Translations under genes and position numbers: made by a program
The notes under the pieces: model-generated
Told to the model about the DNA's origin: nothing
Database searches by the model: none
What the model saw: only the letters and a program-made list of their open reading frames with translations
Assembly: GCA_020852175.1 (NCBI GenBank)
Contig: JADZBH010000028.1
Coordinates: forward strand, 1 to 64,000
Reading direction: 5' to 3'
Source: Bryobacterales bacterium
GTDB taxonomy: Bacteria; Acidobacteriota; Terriglobia; Bryobacterales; Bryobacteraceae
Length of the DNA: 64,000 bases
In this document: positions 1 to 10,139 of the stretch, in pieces
Layout of the letters: every line of letters begins with the position of its first letter
How positions within the stretch are numbered: position 1 is the stretch's first letter

Positions 1-2
1 AC

Positions 3-914
3 AACGGAAAGTTCATCAACTGGCAAGACGCTCAGCTTCATGTCCTTTCCCATGTCGTCAGCTATGGCAGCTCGGTCTTTGAGGGCATCCGGTGTTACGA
101 AACCGCGCAGGGTCCGGCCGTGTTCCGGCTGCGCGAGCACATGCGCCGCCTGTTGGAGTCGGCGCGCATCTACCGCATCGATAACGTCGGATTCTCCGTG
201 GACGAGTTGAGCCAGGCCGCGCTCGATCTCGTCGCGGTCAACAAGCTGAAATCCTGTTATATCCGTCCCATCGTCCTGCGCGGCTATGGAGAGATTGGCG
301 TCCTGGGATGGAAGAACCCCGTGGAAACCTACCTGGCCTGCTGGGAGTGGGGCAAGTATCTGGGCGACGAGGCGCTGGCGCAAGGCGTGGATGTCTGCGT
401 CTCCTCCTGGAACCGCTCGGCGCCGAACACGCTGCCGACGCTTGCCAAGGCCGGCGGCAACTATCTCAGCTCGCAGTTGATCCGCATGGAAGCCGCCGTG
501 AACGGCTATTCCGAGGGTATCGCGCTCGACGTGAACGGCGTGATCAGCGAAGGCTCCGGCGAGAACATCTTCGTCATCAAGGACGGCAAGATCTATACGC
601 CACCGCTGACGGCGGCGGTGCTGGGCGGCATCACGCGCGCCTCGGCGGTGACGCTGGCCGGCGAACTTGGCTTCGAGGTGATCGAAACGAATATCCCGCG
701 CGAGATGCTCTACGTCGCCGACGAGATTTTCTTCACGGGCACGGCGGCCGAGGTGACCCCGGTCCGCAGCGTCGACCGGATGCAGGTGGGGTCGGGCCAT
801 CGCGGTCCGGTGACCGAGGCGATTCAGCGCGAGTTCTTCTCCATCGTCAACGGCGCCACGCCCGACCGGCACGGCTGGCTTTCGCCGGTTCCGGTTTCGG
901 CCACGGCACGGTAG
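3..914 (+). CDS. ilvE: Branched-chain-amino-acid aminotransferase, 5' truncated by window edge
   Basis: Open frame from base 3 (NGKFINWQDAQLHVLSHVVSYGSSVFEGIRCYET...) with fold-type IV aminotransferase signatures (SSVFEGIR, EGSGENIFVIKDGKIYTPP). Confidence 0.95.
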   Translation, partial: NGKFINWQDAQLHVLSHVVSYGSSVFEGIRCYETAQGPAVFRLREHMRRLLESARIYRIDNVGFSVDELSQAALDLVAVNKLKSCYIRPIVLRGYGEIGVLGWKNPVETYLACWEWGKYLGDEALAQGVDVCVSSWNRSAPNTLPTLAKAGGNYLSSQLIRMEAAVNGYSEGIALDVNGVISEGSGENIFVIKDGKIYTPPLTAAVLGGITRASAVTLAGELGFEVIETNIPREMLYVADEIFFTGTAAEVTPVRSVDRMQVGSGHRGPVTEAIQREFFSIVNGATPDRHGWLSPVPVSATAR

Positions 915-950
915 GCGCGCGCTTTCGCCGCCGATAATACGCCAGAACTG

Positions 951-976
951 AGGGGCGCTCCCATGGGAGCGCCCCT
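951..976. terminator. Bidirectional intrinsic-type terminator hairpin between convergent genes
   Basis: Perfect 26-nt palindrome AGGGGCGCTCCCATGGGAGCGCCCCT followed by TTGT, between the ilvE stop (914) and the TonB receptor stop (1005). Confidence 0.75.
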
Positions 977-1004
977 TTGTCCGTCAAGTCGTCTTTCGGG
1001 GTGG

Positions 1005-4000
1005 TTAGAAAATCAGCTTCAGTCCGTATTCCACCTGGCGTCCGGTCATTCCCCCCAACTGGCGCAGCGAACGCCCGAAGGTGGAACTGGTCACGCCGGT
1101 ATCGGGCATGGCCCGGTTCAGACGGTTGGTGAGGTTGTAAGCCGAGAGTTTGAACTCCGTCTTCACGCGTTCGGTGACACGGAAGTTTTTCGAGACGGTG
1201 GAGTTGATCTCCCAATATTGTGGTCCGGTGAGGCCGGGATACTGCCACGGATTCGAGCGCGGCGTGTAGGCCGGATTCTGCGTGAACGCCGAGGTATTGA
1301 ACCACCGCTCCGGTGACGGGTTGTCCACAAGAGGATCGCCGTTCACCTGAAGCGCGCCAAAGCGGACGAACTGCCCACTGTTGAAATACCACGAGCCCAC
1401 CAGTTGCCAGCCGCCGAGGATGCCATCGAGCGCCGGGTGGACATTGGACATGAACTTGCGTCCCTTTCCCAGCGGCACTTCATAAGTGGCGGCGGCGGAA
1501 ACGCGGTGGCGCGGGTCGGCCAGATCTTGATAAGCGAACGTGTTGGTGTAGCGTTCAATGTCGCTGAACCATTCATATTGCTTCTGGTATTGGTACACAT
1601 AGCCGAACAGGAAGTTGTACCCGCCGCGGAAGCCGCGCTGGGCGCGCAGTTGAAGCGAATGGTAGCGTTCCTTGCGGCCGGCGGCGAACGCCTCATACAG
1701 GCCGCCGTACTGCGGATAGGGTTTCAGCAGCGAGTTCACTGAAACGGTTCGCTGGTTGCGAAGCGTACCCGGGAATACCGTGTCGTTCAAATAGAGATAG
1801 AACGGATTGGACACCTGCTGATCGACGGCGCCCTTGAACTGGTAGGACAGGCGGGGATCGGCCAGATCGAGGTAGTTGATGTAGGGCAGGTCCCGCCCGA
1901 AGTTGGCGAAGTAGGTCACCTCGGCCACGATCTGGTTGGGGAGTTGGCGCGAATAGGAAACGTTGAAGCGTTCGTTGACGCCGCGCTTGAAGTTCTGCTG
2001 CATCCAGATGAGGTTGCCGCCTCCCAGGCCAAGGTAGCGGCCAAACTCTTTGCCCTTGGGAGGAATCAAGGGGTTCAGGCCAGCCGGAAATGGATTGGAC
2101 CAGGCGACCTGGGGCTTGCCTTCCAACAGGGGAGAGGCTGCCTGCGTGACGTCGTATCCAGGGTAAGGCGCCTCCAGGAAATTGATCGCCTCAAAACCGG
2201 AGTAGGGGGTTTCGGTGGTGAAGTTGTAGTCGGTGGGAATCGTGAACCGCGCCCAACCGAGACGGAGTGAGGAGGTGTCGCTGAGGCGGATGGCGGCGCC
2301 GACACGCGGCATCAACAGCAGCTTTTGCGGATTCCACATCCCGGGGTTCTTCTGGTCGGTGAAGATCCAGGAGCCATTCCACTTGTAGTCCACCTTCGAG
2401 ATGGCGCCGACCTGCGCGGGGATGACAGGAATGTTGGACATCATCTCGGGGATGGGCTGCGACAGATCGTTGTAGCGGGACATGCGGTAATCCGGGTCGT
2501 GCCAGGCGGTTTCGTATTCGTAACGCAGGCCGAGATTCAGCGTGACGCGGCGGTTCAGCTTGTAGTCGTCCTGGATGAAGGCGGCGTAGTAGCTGCTGCG
2601 GGGCTTCTTGACCGGTTTGGAGACAGCCGCGGTCCCGGTGTCGATGTTTCCGAGCAGGAAAGTCGCATACTGGTGTCCGTTCAGGCCGGTGTTCGGGTTC
2701 AGGAACGTGTCCGCGGTAAGGGCCGGCTGAAAAGTAAACGACGTTACGCCGGTCACCAGCGTGTAGCCGCCATTACCCCGGACATCGCCTCCCATCTTGA
2801 TGTAGTGCTTACCTCGCTGTTGGGAGATCTTTCCGTTGAAGTCCCAACCGTTGGGGTGCTGGTTCCAGAAGGTGCCGGGCCGTCCGAATGCCGAGCCGCC
2901 GATGATGAACCGGGGGAAATACTCGGCAAGGCCGGTTTGATAGGTGGAATACCAGGGGTTGCTGGGCCACAGGGCTTCCAGGCCTGGCGTTCCCATGTCG
3001 TACTTCGGCGAGGCATAGTCGTCCACCAGCGAGTGATAATCGCCGTGGAAGTTGACCACGGTGTTGGCATTCATCGTCCAGACGGCATCGCCCGAGGTGG
3101 CGAAGGCGTGGCGGGCGCTGGCATCGCCGGGCACGTTCACCGGCGACTGATTGGGCGTCCAGTCGAGCGTATCGATCATCGTGTGCAAACGGCTGACACG
3201 GCCATAGACCCGCCAGGCGTCGTTGATAGTGAAATCGGTGCGGTTGGTGTAGTTGTAGTAGCTGGTCGTACGCGTGGCCGCGCTCTTGAAGTTGTTGGCG
3301 CCCGTGATATTGTCGCCCGGGTTGTTAGGGCCCCAGAGCATGCCCATCACCTTTTTGGACAAGGGATCGATACGGCTGGCCGGAACGAGGTTCCCGGCAA
3401 ACGGCGTGCGGGTTGCCTTGTTGGCCGCGGCGTCAAAAACCGTGGTGGAGGGGTCATAGATGGGTTTCACGGCTCCGGTATTGCCAAATGTCCTTGAAAA
3501 GTCTCCCACCCGTTCGAGATCCGTGGGCATGGTACGGATCTGGGTAAGGGGATCGCGCGGACGCCATTGCTCGTAACTGAAAAAGTTGAAGAGCCGGTTC
3601 TTGAGGATGGGGTTGCCGAGAGTACCGCCCCACATGTTGTTGCGGGCCGCGGTCTTGGTGTTGTTCGTACGGTCGGTGAGCGCGTTCAGGGCCGGGTTAC
3701 GGCCCAAGTAGAACGCCGAGCCGTGCCACTCGTTCGTGCCGGACTTCAACGTCATGCTAATCACACCCCCGGCGCTATGGCCCGCCTCGGCATCGACGCT
3801 GTTCTGGACGACGGTCACCTCCTGCACGGCATCCGTGTTTGGCGTATAGGTGGATTTATGGCCGACTCCAATGGGACTGCCGTCCACGGTGAGTTCGTTC
3901 TTCAAGGTGGTGTTCCCGCCAAGTTCCACGCTGTTGGCGGCCCAGGAGTGGTAGGGCATCACCTCGGTGCGGGTGTTGACGACGGCTGGATTCAGCAGGG

Positions 4001-4463
4001 ATAGCTTGAAGGGGTTGCGGTCGAACCGGGGAATCTCGTTGGCCATCTTGTTGTCGATGGTGAGCGCCACGTTGGTGGAGTTGAACTGAACCTCCACCGG
4101 ACTTTCCGAGACGGTAATGCTCTCCTGGACGGCACCGGGTTTCAGGCTGACGTCGACCGTGAGGTCGCCACGCGACTGGACCAGGATATTGGTTTGCTGG
4201 AAGCCGCCGAATCCGGTCATTTCCACCGATAGGGTGTACGTACCCGGGTCTACATAATCAAAACGGTAAAGTCCGGTTTCGTTGGTTTGCCGGGTGGCAC
4301 GAACGCCAGTGGCCGTATTGGTCAGAACGACGGTGGCGGCTGGAACGGAGGCGTGCGAGGTATCCGTGACGACGCCTTGCACCCGTCCACGGTAGTCCTG
4401 TGCTTGCAGCGTTATGCAGAGCAGAAATACGAAACAATGGAAGAGCTTGCACTTAAAGTTCAT
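1005..4463 (-). CDS. TonB-dependent receptor with N-terminal carboxypeptidase-regulatory-like domain
   Basis: 1152 aa; signal peptide MNFKCKLFHCFVFLLCITLQAQ; GVVTDTSHASVPAATVVLTNTATG regulatory-like domain; plug-like region; C-terminal barrel ending ...QVEYGLKLIF. Confidence 0.9.
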   Translation of the reverse strand: MNFKCKLFHCFVFLLCITLQAQDYRGRVQGVVTDTSHASVPAATVVLTNTATGVRATRQTNETGLYRFDYVDPGTYTLSVEMTGFGGFQQTNILVQSRGDLTVDVSLKPGAVQESITVSESPVEVQFNSTNVALTIDNKMANEIPRFDRNPFKLSLLNPAVVNTRTEVMPYHSWAANSVELGGNTTLKNELTVDGSPIGVGHKSTYTPNTDAVQEVTVVQNSVDAEAGHSAGGVISMTLKSGTNEWHGSAFYLGRNPALNALTDRTNNTKTAARNNMWGGTLGNPILKNRLFNFFSYEQWRPRDPLTQIRTMPTDLERVGDFSRTFGNTGAVKPIYDPSTTVFDAAANKATRTPFAGNLVPASRIDPLSKKVMGMLWGPNNPGDNITGANNFKSAATRTTSYYNYTNRTDFTINDAWRVYGRVSRLHTMIDTLDWTPNQSPVNVPGDASARHAFATSGDAVWTMNANTVVNFHGDYHSLVDDYASPKYDMGTPGLEALWPSNPWYSTYQTGLAEYFPRFIIGGSAFGRPGTFWNQHPNGWDFNGKISQQRGKHYIKMGGDVRGNGGYTLVTGVTSFTFQPALTADTFLNPNTGLNGHQYATFLLGNIDTGTAAVSKPVKKPRSSYYAAFIQDDYKLNRRVTLNLGLRYEYETAWHDPDYRMSRYNDLSQPIPEMMSNIPVIPAQVGAISKVDYKWNGSWIFTDQKNPGMWNPQKLLLMPRVGAAIRLSDTSSLRLGWARFTIPTDYNFTTETPYSGFEAINFLEAPYPGYDVTQAASPLLEGKPQVAWSNPFPAGLNPLIPPKGKEFGRYLGLGGGNLIWMQQNFKRGVNERFNVSYSRQLPNQIVAEVTYFANFGRDLPYINYLDLADPRLSYQFKGAVDQQVSNPFYLYLNDTVFPGTLRNQRTVSVNSLLKPYPQYGGLYEAFAAGRKERYHSLQLRAQRGFRGGYNFLFGYVYQYQKQYEWFSDIERYTNTFAYQDLADPRHRVSAAATYEVPLGKGRKFMSNVHPALDGILGGWQLVGSWYFNSGQFVRFGALQVNGDPLVDNPSPERWFNTSAFTQNPAYTPRSNPWQYPGLTGPQYWEINSTVSKNFRVTERVKTEFKLSAYNLTNRLNRAMPDTGVTSSTFGRSLRQLGGMTGRQVEYGLKLIF

Positions 4464-4630
4464 ACTGTACTCCCTTGTTAAATTTGTAAGAGCGAGTGTG
4501 CGTGAGTAGTGAACAAACCGATAGTGACGTGTACAGATAGCGCCTTACTCAGGATCTGAAACTTTATCCCGTGCCGATCCTATGCCCAGGATCCGCACGC
4601 GGGAAGTGAATTCACCGGAAGCGCACGGAT

Positions 4631-4652
4631 TTTACGGTGACTTTACCGTGAC
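4631..4652 (+). promoter_or_regulatory. Tandem 11-bp direct repeat (putative operator) in divergent intergenic region
   Basis: TTTACGGTGAC (4631-4641) immediately followed by TTTACCGTGAC (4642-4652), 20 bp upstream of the GTG start at 4673. Confidence 0.4.
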
Positions 4653-4672
4653 AATTCAGAGTCACCGGCCGT

Positions 4673-5965
4673 GTGAAGCATGATAGACTGAGTCCCGTCG
4701 TGACCGCACCGAAACCGATCGCGCCGCCTCTGGAGATTCGTCAGGATCCCCGATGGGAACTGGCGCAACGGATGGCTGCCAGCCGTCACTTCAGCCGAGC
4801 GGCGCAATTGCACGATTTTCTACTGTTTATTACGCTCCGGAAATTGGAAGGCCGCGAGCATGAAATTCACGAAACTAATATTGGTTGTTCCGTCCTGGGG
4901 AGAGATGAGCTGTTCTCTCCCATCACGGACAATATCGTACGAGTACAAGCGAGGCATCTTCGGAGAAAGGTCGAGGAGTACTTCGCCAATGAGGGCCGTG
5001 ACGAGCCGCTGATACTCAGCATCCCAAAAGGCGGCTATGTGCCCCACTTCGAACCGAGGCCAGCGGCGCCAGTGGCGGGACTGGTCGAGACGCCTCCATC
5101 TGATAGGGAGGTGAACCCGAAACGGTGGCGGTGGGCAGCAGGCGGCGTGGCGGCCGGACTACTGGCGGCCGCGTTGTGGCTCGGTCTGGGGGCTTTGCCC
5201 GCCAAAGGGACGAACCCGGTGTTGTCGGCCCTGTTTCGCGATGGGCAAGTGACCAACATCGTGGTGGCAGACAGTTGCCTGGCCCTGATTCAGGACATAC
5301 TGCGAACCGACGTGACGCTGAGCGAATACGCGGCGCCGGGCTTTCAGGAGCGGATGCTGGCGCTGGCGCCGAACGCACAGGTTCGAACGGCGGTGGAGCT
5401 GCTATTCTCCCGGCAGTATACGAGCCTGGGGGATCTGAGCGTGGCTTCCCAACTCTCCGCGGAAGCAACCCGGTATTCGGGCCTGAAGCGGGTCCGTTAT
5501 GCGAGGCATCTGAGTCTCCGCGAGTTCAAGTCGGAGAATTTCATCTTGATTGGGAGCAGGAGAGCCATCCCCTGGGGCGGATTGTTCGAGGCGAAGTTGA
5601 ATTTTCAACCGGTTTGGGATCGCGCAACTGGCACATACTATTTCCGCAACCGGTCTCTACGGCAAGGAGAGTTCGAAAGCTACGGCGCGGCAGGAAATGG
5701 GGGGAAGGAGACGTTTGCCACCGTAACGCTGATGCGGAACCCGGATGGCACGGGGAATGTTCTGCTGCTAAACGGTTTGACGATGGAAGGAACGGAGGCG
5801 GCGGGAGAGTATGTGTTGGACTCCACGAACGGCAAGGCGTTGGGGACTTTGTATGCGTCCAGCGGCAAACGGAACTTCGCCGAAGTTCTGCTGCGCGTGA
5901 CGGTGGAGGGGGGAATCGCACGCGAACCCAGGATTCAAGCGTCACGAACGAAGCCTCACGAATAA
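4673..5965 (+). CDS. Membrane-anchored winged-helix-like (ToxR/CadC-style) regulator with large C-terminal domain
   Basis: 430 aa; N-term ...AASRHFSRAAQLHDFLLFI...DNIVRVQARHLRRKVEEYFANEGRDEPLILSIPKGGYVPHFE; single TM RWRWAAGGVAAGLLAAALWLGLGAL. Confidence 0.65.
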   Translation: MKHDRLSPVVTAPKPIAPPLEIRQDPRWELAQRMAASRHFSRAAQLHDFLLFITLRKLEGREHEIHETNIGCSVLGRDELFSPITDNIVRVQARHLRRKVEEYFANEGRDEPLILSIPKGGYVPHFEPRPAAPVAGLVETPPSDREVNPKRWRWAAGGVAAGLLAAALWLGLGALPAKGTNPVLSALFRDGQVTNIVVADSCLALIQDILRTDVTLSEYAAPGFQERMLALAPNAQVRTAVELLFSRQYTSLGDLSVASQLSAEATRYSGLKRVRYARHLSLREFKSENFILIGSRRAIPWGGLFEAKLNFQPVWDRATGTYYFRNRSLRQGEFESYGAAGNGGKETFATVTLMRNPDGTGNVLLLNGLTMEGTEAAGEYVLDSTNGKALGTLYASSGKRNFAEVLLRVTVEGGIAREPRIQASRTKPHE

Positions 5966-6206
5966 CCGCGTTCCGGAGCGGTACGATGGTGGGTGATGCG
6001 CAACGCGGGCGCAAACCAGACGGCCACCTCCCCCGAGATATTCCGCCTGGCTCACGCCCACGCTGAACATGACAGTTGTACCAAGGCGGCGGCCCCGGCA
6101 TCCAGAGCGAAGATGCGCTCCGACGGGGCTTTTCATCAGGAATTTCCTCGTGGCGAATCATGGGCTTAGCGCCTCCAAGGTGTGAAGAAGCTGTGGATAA
6201 AACATA

Positions 6207-7364
6207 ATGACCCAATTCTGTTCCGGCATCAACGCGCTTACCGGCGAGCGTGTTGAACTGGCCTTCAACTCCCAAATCACGCTGGCCGAGCCGTCACTCG
6301 GCGGCGGCGGCGCCGGCCGGTACCTTGCGCCGGGTTTCATAGACCTTCAGGTGAACGGGTACGCGGGTGTGGACTACTGTTCTCCCAACGCCTCGCACGA
6401 GGAGATCGCCCGCAGCGTGCGGGTGCAGTTCGCCACCGGCACGACGCGCCTGTTCCCCACGGTCATCACCGGATCGGCGGACCACATGGCCGGGGCCATC
6501 GCCAACTTGACCAAGGCGCGCGCGGAGTTGGGCGTCGAGGGGCGCGCGATGGAAGGGCTTCACATCGAGGGGCCTCATATTTCGCCCGAGGACGGCCCGC
6601 GCGGAGCGCACCCGAGGTTCGCCGTGCGGCCGCCGGACACGGGGGAGTTCGACCGCTGGTGGGATTTGAGCGAAGGCGGCATCAAACTGGTGACGGTGTC
6701 GCCGGAATGGCCCGAAGCGCCGGGATACGTCGAACACGTGGCGAATCGCGGAGTGGTGGTGTCGATCGGGCACACCAAGGCCACGCGCGAGCAGATTCTG
6801 AACGTTGTCCAGGCGGGGGCGACCATGTCGACGCACCTGGGCAACGGCGCGCACGCGATGCTGCCGAGGCATCCGAACTACTTGTGGGAGCAGTTGGCCG
6901 AGGACCGTCTGGCGGCCAGCTTCATCGTGGACGGTATTCACCTGCCGTCGAGCTTCCTGAGCGTCGCGCTGCGGGCGAAGGGGCTGGAGCGGAGCGTGCT
7001 GATTACCGACGCGGTGATGCCGGCGGGCTGCCTTCCAGGCCGCTACCGTTTAGGCGAAGTGGATGTGGATTTGCACGAAGGCAACCGCGTGACCCTGGCG
7101 GATGGAGACCGGCTGGCCGGTTCGGCGCTGCGCATGGACGAGGGCGTGAACAACCTGATGCGGATGGCCGGACTGACGCTGGCCGAAGCGGTGACGCTGG
7201 CGACGCGCAATCCGGCGCGGGCCGGGCGTGTCAGCTCACGGCAGCGCGGCCTTGAAAAGGGCGAGCGGGCCGATATCGTCGAGTTCGACTATGACGGGCA
7301 GGAGCGGCGCATCCGCGTGACGCGCGTCTGGGTAGGCGGGGAGTTGGTGTTCACGGCGGACTGA
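6207..7364 (+). CDS. nagA: N-acetylglucosamine-6-phosphate deacetylase
   Basis: 385 aa; PGFIDLQVNGYAGVDY, GLHIEGPHISPEDGPRGAHP, GHTKATREQ, STHLGNGAHAM, ITDAVMPAG. Confidence 0.95.
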   Translation: MTQFCSGINALTGERVELAFNSQITLAEPSLGGGGAGRYLAPGFIDLQVNGYAGVDYCSPNASHEEIARSVRVQFATGTTRLFPTVITGSADHMAGAIANLTKARAELGVEGRAMEGLHIEGPHISPEDGPRGAHPRFAVRPPDTGEFDRWWDLSEGGIKLVTVSPEWPEAPGYVEHVANRGVVVSIGHTKATREQILNVVQAGATMSTHLGNGAHAMLPRHPNYLWEQLAEDRLAASFIVDGIHLPSSFLSVALRAKGLERSVLITDAVMPAGCLPGRYRLGEVDVDLHEGNRVTLADGDRLAGSALRMDEGVNNLMRMAGLTLAEAVTLATRNPARAGRVSSRQRGLEKGERADIVEFDYDGQERRIRVTRVWVGGELVFTAD

Positions 7365-7400
7365 GGGAGAGGGCGAAGCGGCGGGGTGAAGAATACGGAA

Positions 7401-7422
7401 GGGGCGGACGAGGGTCCGCCCC
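7401..7422. terminator. GC-rich hairpin between convergent nagA and tpx
   Basis: GGGGCGGAC-GAGG-GTCCGCCCC, perfect 9-bp stem; no U-tract. Confidence 0.5.
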
Positions 7423-7442
7423 GCGGGCTTGGCTGGACGCGC

Positions 7443-7952
7443 TCAGACGAGCGATTTCACGGCCGCCATCACGTTTTCGTAGTTAGGATGCTCGGACATC
7501 TCCTTCACATATTCGACGTGCCGGATGGTGTTGTCCTTATCCAGAACGAAGATGGCGCGCGAGAGGATGCGCAGTTCCTTGATCAGCGTGCCGTAGGCTT
7601 TTCCGAAGCTGCCTTCCCGGTGGTCGGAAACCATCTTCACCTTGTCGATGCCATAGGCGCCGCACCAGCGTTTCTGGGCGAAGGGCAGGTCCATGGAAAT
7701 GGTGTAGATCTCGACGCCGGCCATCTTGGCGGCCTCTTCGTTGAAGCGCTTGGTCTGGGCGTCGCAGACGGGCGTGTCCAGCGACGGCACGACGCTGAAG
7801 ACCCGGACGGCGTTGCCCGTGGAGGCCAGCGTGACGGGCTGTAACGCGCCGTCAATCGCCTCGAACTCAGGCGCCTTGCCGCCCACCTTCAACTCAGGCC
7901 CGATCAAAGTGAACGGGTTGCCACGCAACGTCATTGCTCCTGCTCGTTCCAT
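7443..7952 (-). CDS. tpx: Thiol peroxidase (Tpx-type peroxiredoxin)
   Basis: 169 aa; MTLRGNPFTLIGPELKVGGKAPEF, SVVPSLDTPVCDAQTKRFNEEAAKM, SDHREGSFGKAYGTLIKELRILSRAIFVLD. Confidence 0.95.
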   Translation of the reverse strand: MERAGAMTLRGNPFTLIGPELKVGGKAPEFEAIDGALQPVTLASTGNAVRVFSVVPSLDTPVCDAQTKRFNEEAAKMAGVEIYTISMDLPFAQKRWCGAYGIDKVKMVSDHREGSFGKAYGTLIKELRILSRAIFVLDKDNTIRHVEYVKEMSEHPNYENVMAAVKSLV

Positions 7953-7980
7953 GCTTGTTTCCTTTCCAGTGGTTGTTCCA

Positions 7981-10080
7981 TCACGATTGTATCAATGCGT
8001 CGAGCGCGGCCAGTGTTGTGACGGGCTCCTTACAGACGAAGTTCTCGCAGAGATAGGCGGTGGTTTGGCCGGGAACCAGGGGCATGGAGGCGATTTCGCC
8101 ATGCCAGCGGGCGAGCAGGGCGCGTTCGGCTTCGTCGCGCGCGGCCAGCAGCGTGACGCCGGGTAGAAAGCGAAGATCGGCCGCGCCGCGCAGGGTTTCC
8201 GCGGCGGGTCCCGTGAACACGATCTGGCGCGGACGTGCGCGGGCCAGCATGTGCGCGGCAACCATCATTGGCGCGCTGACGGGCTGGCTGTTCAGACGCG
8301 GGGAGAGAGCGGTGAGGGCGCGCTCGGCGGAACGCCGGAACTCCTCGTTGCCGGTGATGGCGGACAGGCGCAGCAATGCCATGACGGCCAGCGAGTTGCC
8401 CGAGGGTTCGGCGCCATCGTATTCGTCCTTGAGGCGGAGAATCAGGCTCGTGTCGCCTTCGGCGCTGCTGTAGAAACCGCCGCCGGCCTGGTCCTCGAAA
8501 CGGGCACACAGGGCGCGGGCGATCCCTTCGGCGGCTTCCAGGTAGCGCGGTACGAAGGTGGCCTCGTAGAGGTCGACAAGCGCGTTGGCGAATCCAGCGT
8601 AATCGTCGAGGAAGCCGTCAATGGCCGCTTCACCGGCCCGGTAACGGCGCAGCAGCCGCCCCGATGGCGCATCCCACAGCGTGGCGAGCAGAAAGCCCGC
8701 GGCGGCTTCGGCGGCGTCCCGGTAGCGGGGTTCCTGGAAGGCGCGGCTGGCCAAGGCAAGGCCGCTGATCATCAGCGCGTTCCAGGCGGTGAGGATCTTG
8801 TCGTCCAGATGGGGGCGGATGCGCGTGGCTCGGGCAGCCAGCAGTTTCTGGCGGCAGGCGGACAGCGTGGAGGCGGCGGCTTCGGAGGTAAGGCCAAACC
8901 TCTCCGCCGTCTCTTCGATGCTGTGCGCCTGGAACAGGATGTTGCGTCCGGTGAACTCGCGCTGCGGATCGTTCTCCACGTTGCCGTCCGGACGCACGCC
9001 GTGGCGGAAGGCGAACACAGCGGCATCGCCGCCCAGCAGCGCGCGTAATTCCTCATCGCTCCAGATGTAGAAGGCGCCCTCGCCCTTTTCGTGCGGATGG
9101 GCGGGGTCCGCGATGCTGTCGGCATCCTCGGCGGAATAGAACGCGCCACCCGGATCGCGCAGGTCGCGCAGGACGTATTCGATGGTGTCGCGGGCGATGG
9201 TGGCGAGGCCTTCGTCGCCGGTGATCTGATAGGCTTCGGCGAAAGCGGTGACAAGCTGGGCCTGATCGTAGAGCATCTTCTCGAAGTGAGGGACGAACCA
9301 GCGGTCATCGACGGAGTAGCGGTGGAAGCCGCCTCCGATCTGGTCGTACATGCCGCCCCGGGCCATGGCGAGCAGAGTGTGGGCCGCCATTTCCAGCGCT
9401 TCTCCGCTGCCGGTGGCCGCGTGGAAGCGGAACAGAAACGAGAGGCTGGCCGGGTGTGGGAATTTGGGCGCGCCGCCAAAGCCGCCGCGAAGTGAGTCGT
9501 AGCCACGGCGCAGATGCGAAAACAGATCCTCGGCGACGGAGTCCTCCACGCGGGAGGAAACCCCTGCGCCGGAGCCGGCGTGCTGAGCGAGTTGCTTCAG
9601 CACCTCCTCGCCGGAGTGGACGATCTTGTCGCGGTCATGCAGCCACGCCTGCGCCACGGATTCAAGAATATGTTTGAAGCCGGGCCGGCCGTAACGCGCA
9701 TCGGGCGGGAAGTAGGTGCCGCCATAGAAGGGGCGCAACTCGGGCGTGAGCCAGACGGACATGGGCCAACCGCCGGAGCCTGTGGTGGCCTGGACGAACA
9801 TCATGTAGACGCGGTCGATGTCGGGCCGCTCCTCGCGATCGACCTTCACTGGCACGAACAGGCGGTTCAGCACCTCGGCGGTGTCCTCGTTCTCGAAGGA
9901 CTCGCGTTCCATGACGTGGCACCAGTGGCAGGTGGAGTAGCCGATCGAGAGAAAGACAGGTTTATCTTCCTTTCGGGCCTTTTCAAACGCCTCCTCGCCC
10001 CACGGGTACCAATCGACGGGGTTGTGCGCGTGCTGAAGGAGGTAGGGAGATTTCTCCCGTGCCAGACGGTTCGTGTGCAT
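7981..10080 (-). CDS. Thioredoxin domain-containing protein (DUF255/YyaL family)
   Basis: 699 aa; [58 protein letters not shown]. Confidence 0.93.
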   Translation of the reverse strand: MHTNRLAREKSPYLLQHAHNPVDWYPWGEEAFEKARKEDKPVFLSIGYSTCHWCHVMERESFENEDTAEVLNRLFVPVKVDREERPDIDRVYMMFVQATTGSGGWPMSVWLTPELRPFYGGTYFPPDARYGRPGFKHILESVAQAWLHDRDKIVHSGEEVLKQLAQHAGSGAGVSSRVEDSVAEDLFSHLRRGYDSLRGGFGGAPKFPHPASLSFLFRFHAATGSGEALEMAAHTLLAMARGGMYDQIGGGFHRYSVDDRWFVPHFEKMLYDQAQLVTAFAEAYQITGDEGLATIARDTIEYVLRDLRDPGGAFYSAEDADSIADPAHPHEKGEGAFYIWSDEELRALLGGDAAVFAFRHGVRPDGNVENDPQREFTGRNILFQAHSIEETAERFGLTSEAAASTLSACRQKLLAARATRIRPHLDDKILTAWNALMISGLALASRAFQEPRYRDAAEAAAGFLLATLWDAPSGRLLRRYRAGEAAIDGFLDDYAGFANALVDLYEATFVPRYLEAAEGIARALCARFEDQAGGGFYSSAEGDTSLILRLKDEYDGAEPSGNSLAVMALLRLSAITGNEEFRRSAERALTALSPRLNSQPVSAPMMVAAHMLARARPRQIVFTGPAAETLRGAADLRFLPGVTLLAARDEAERALLARWHGEIASMPLVPGQTTAYLCENFVCKEPVTTLAALDALIQS

Positions 10081-10139
10081 AGGGGAACCTTCACTCTAGC
10101 AGTGTGGTGCAGGCTGGTCGCGCGTGTCATGCTGAAGCC

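Noticed and set aside
5905-5945. Minus-strand translation ESWVRVRFPPPPS, often seen when a tRNA 3' end is translated
   Set aside because: The stretch is inside the 4673-5965 CDS and does not fold into a tRNA cloverleaf (no proper 7-nt T-loop, no acceptor partner, no anticodon arm).
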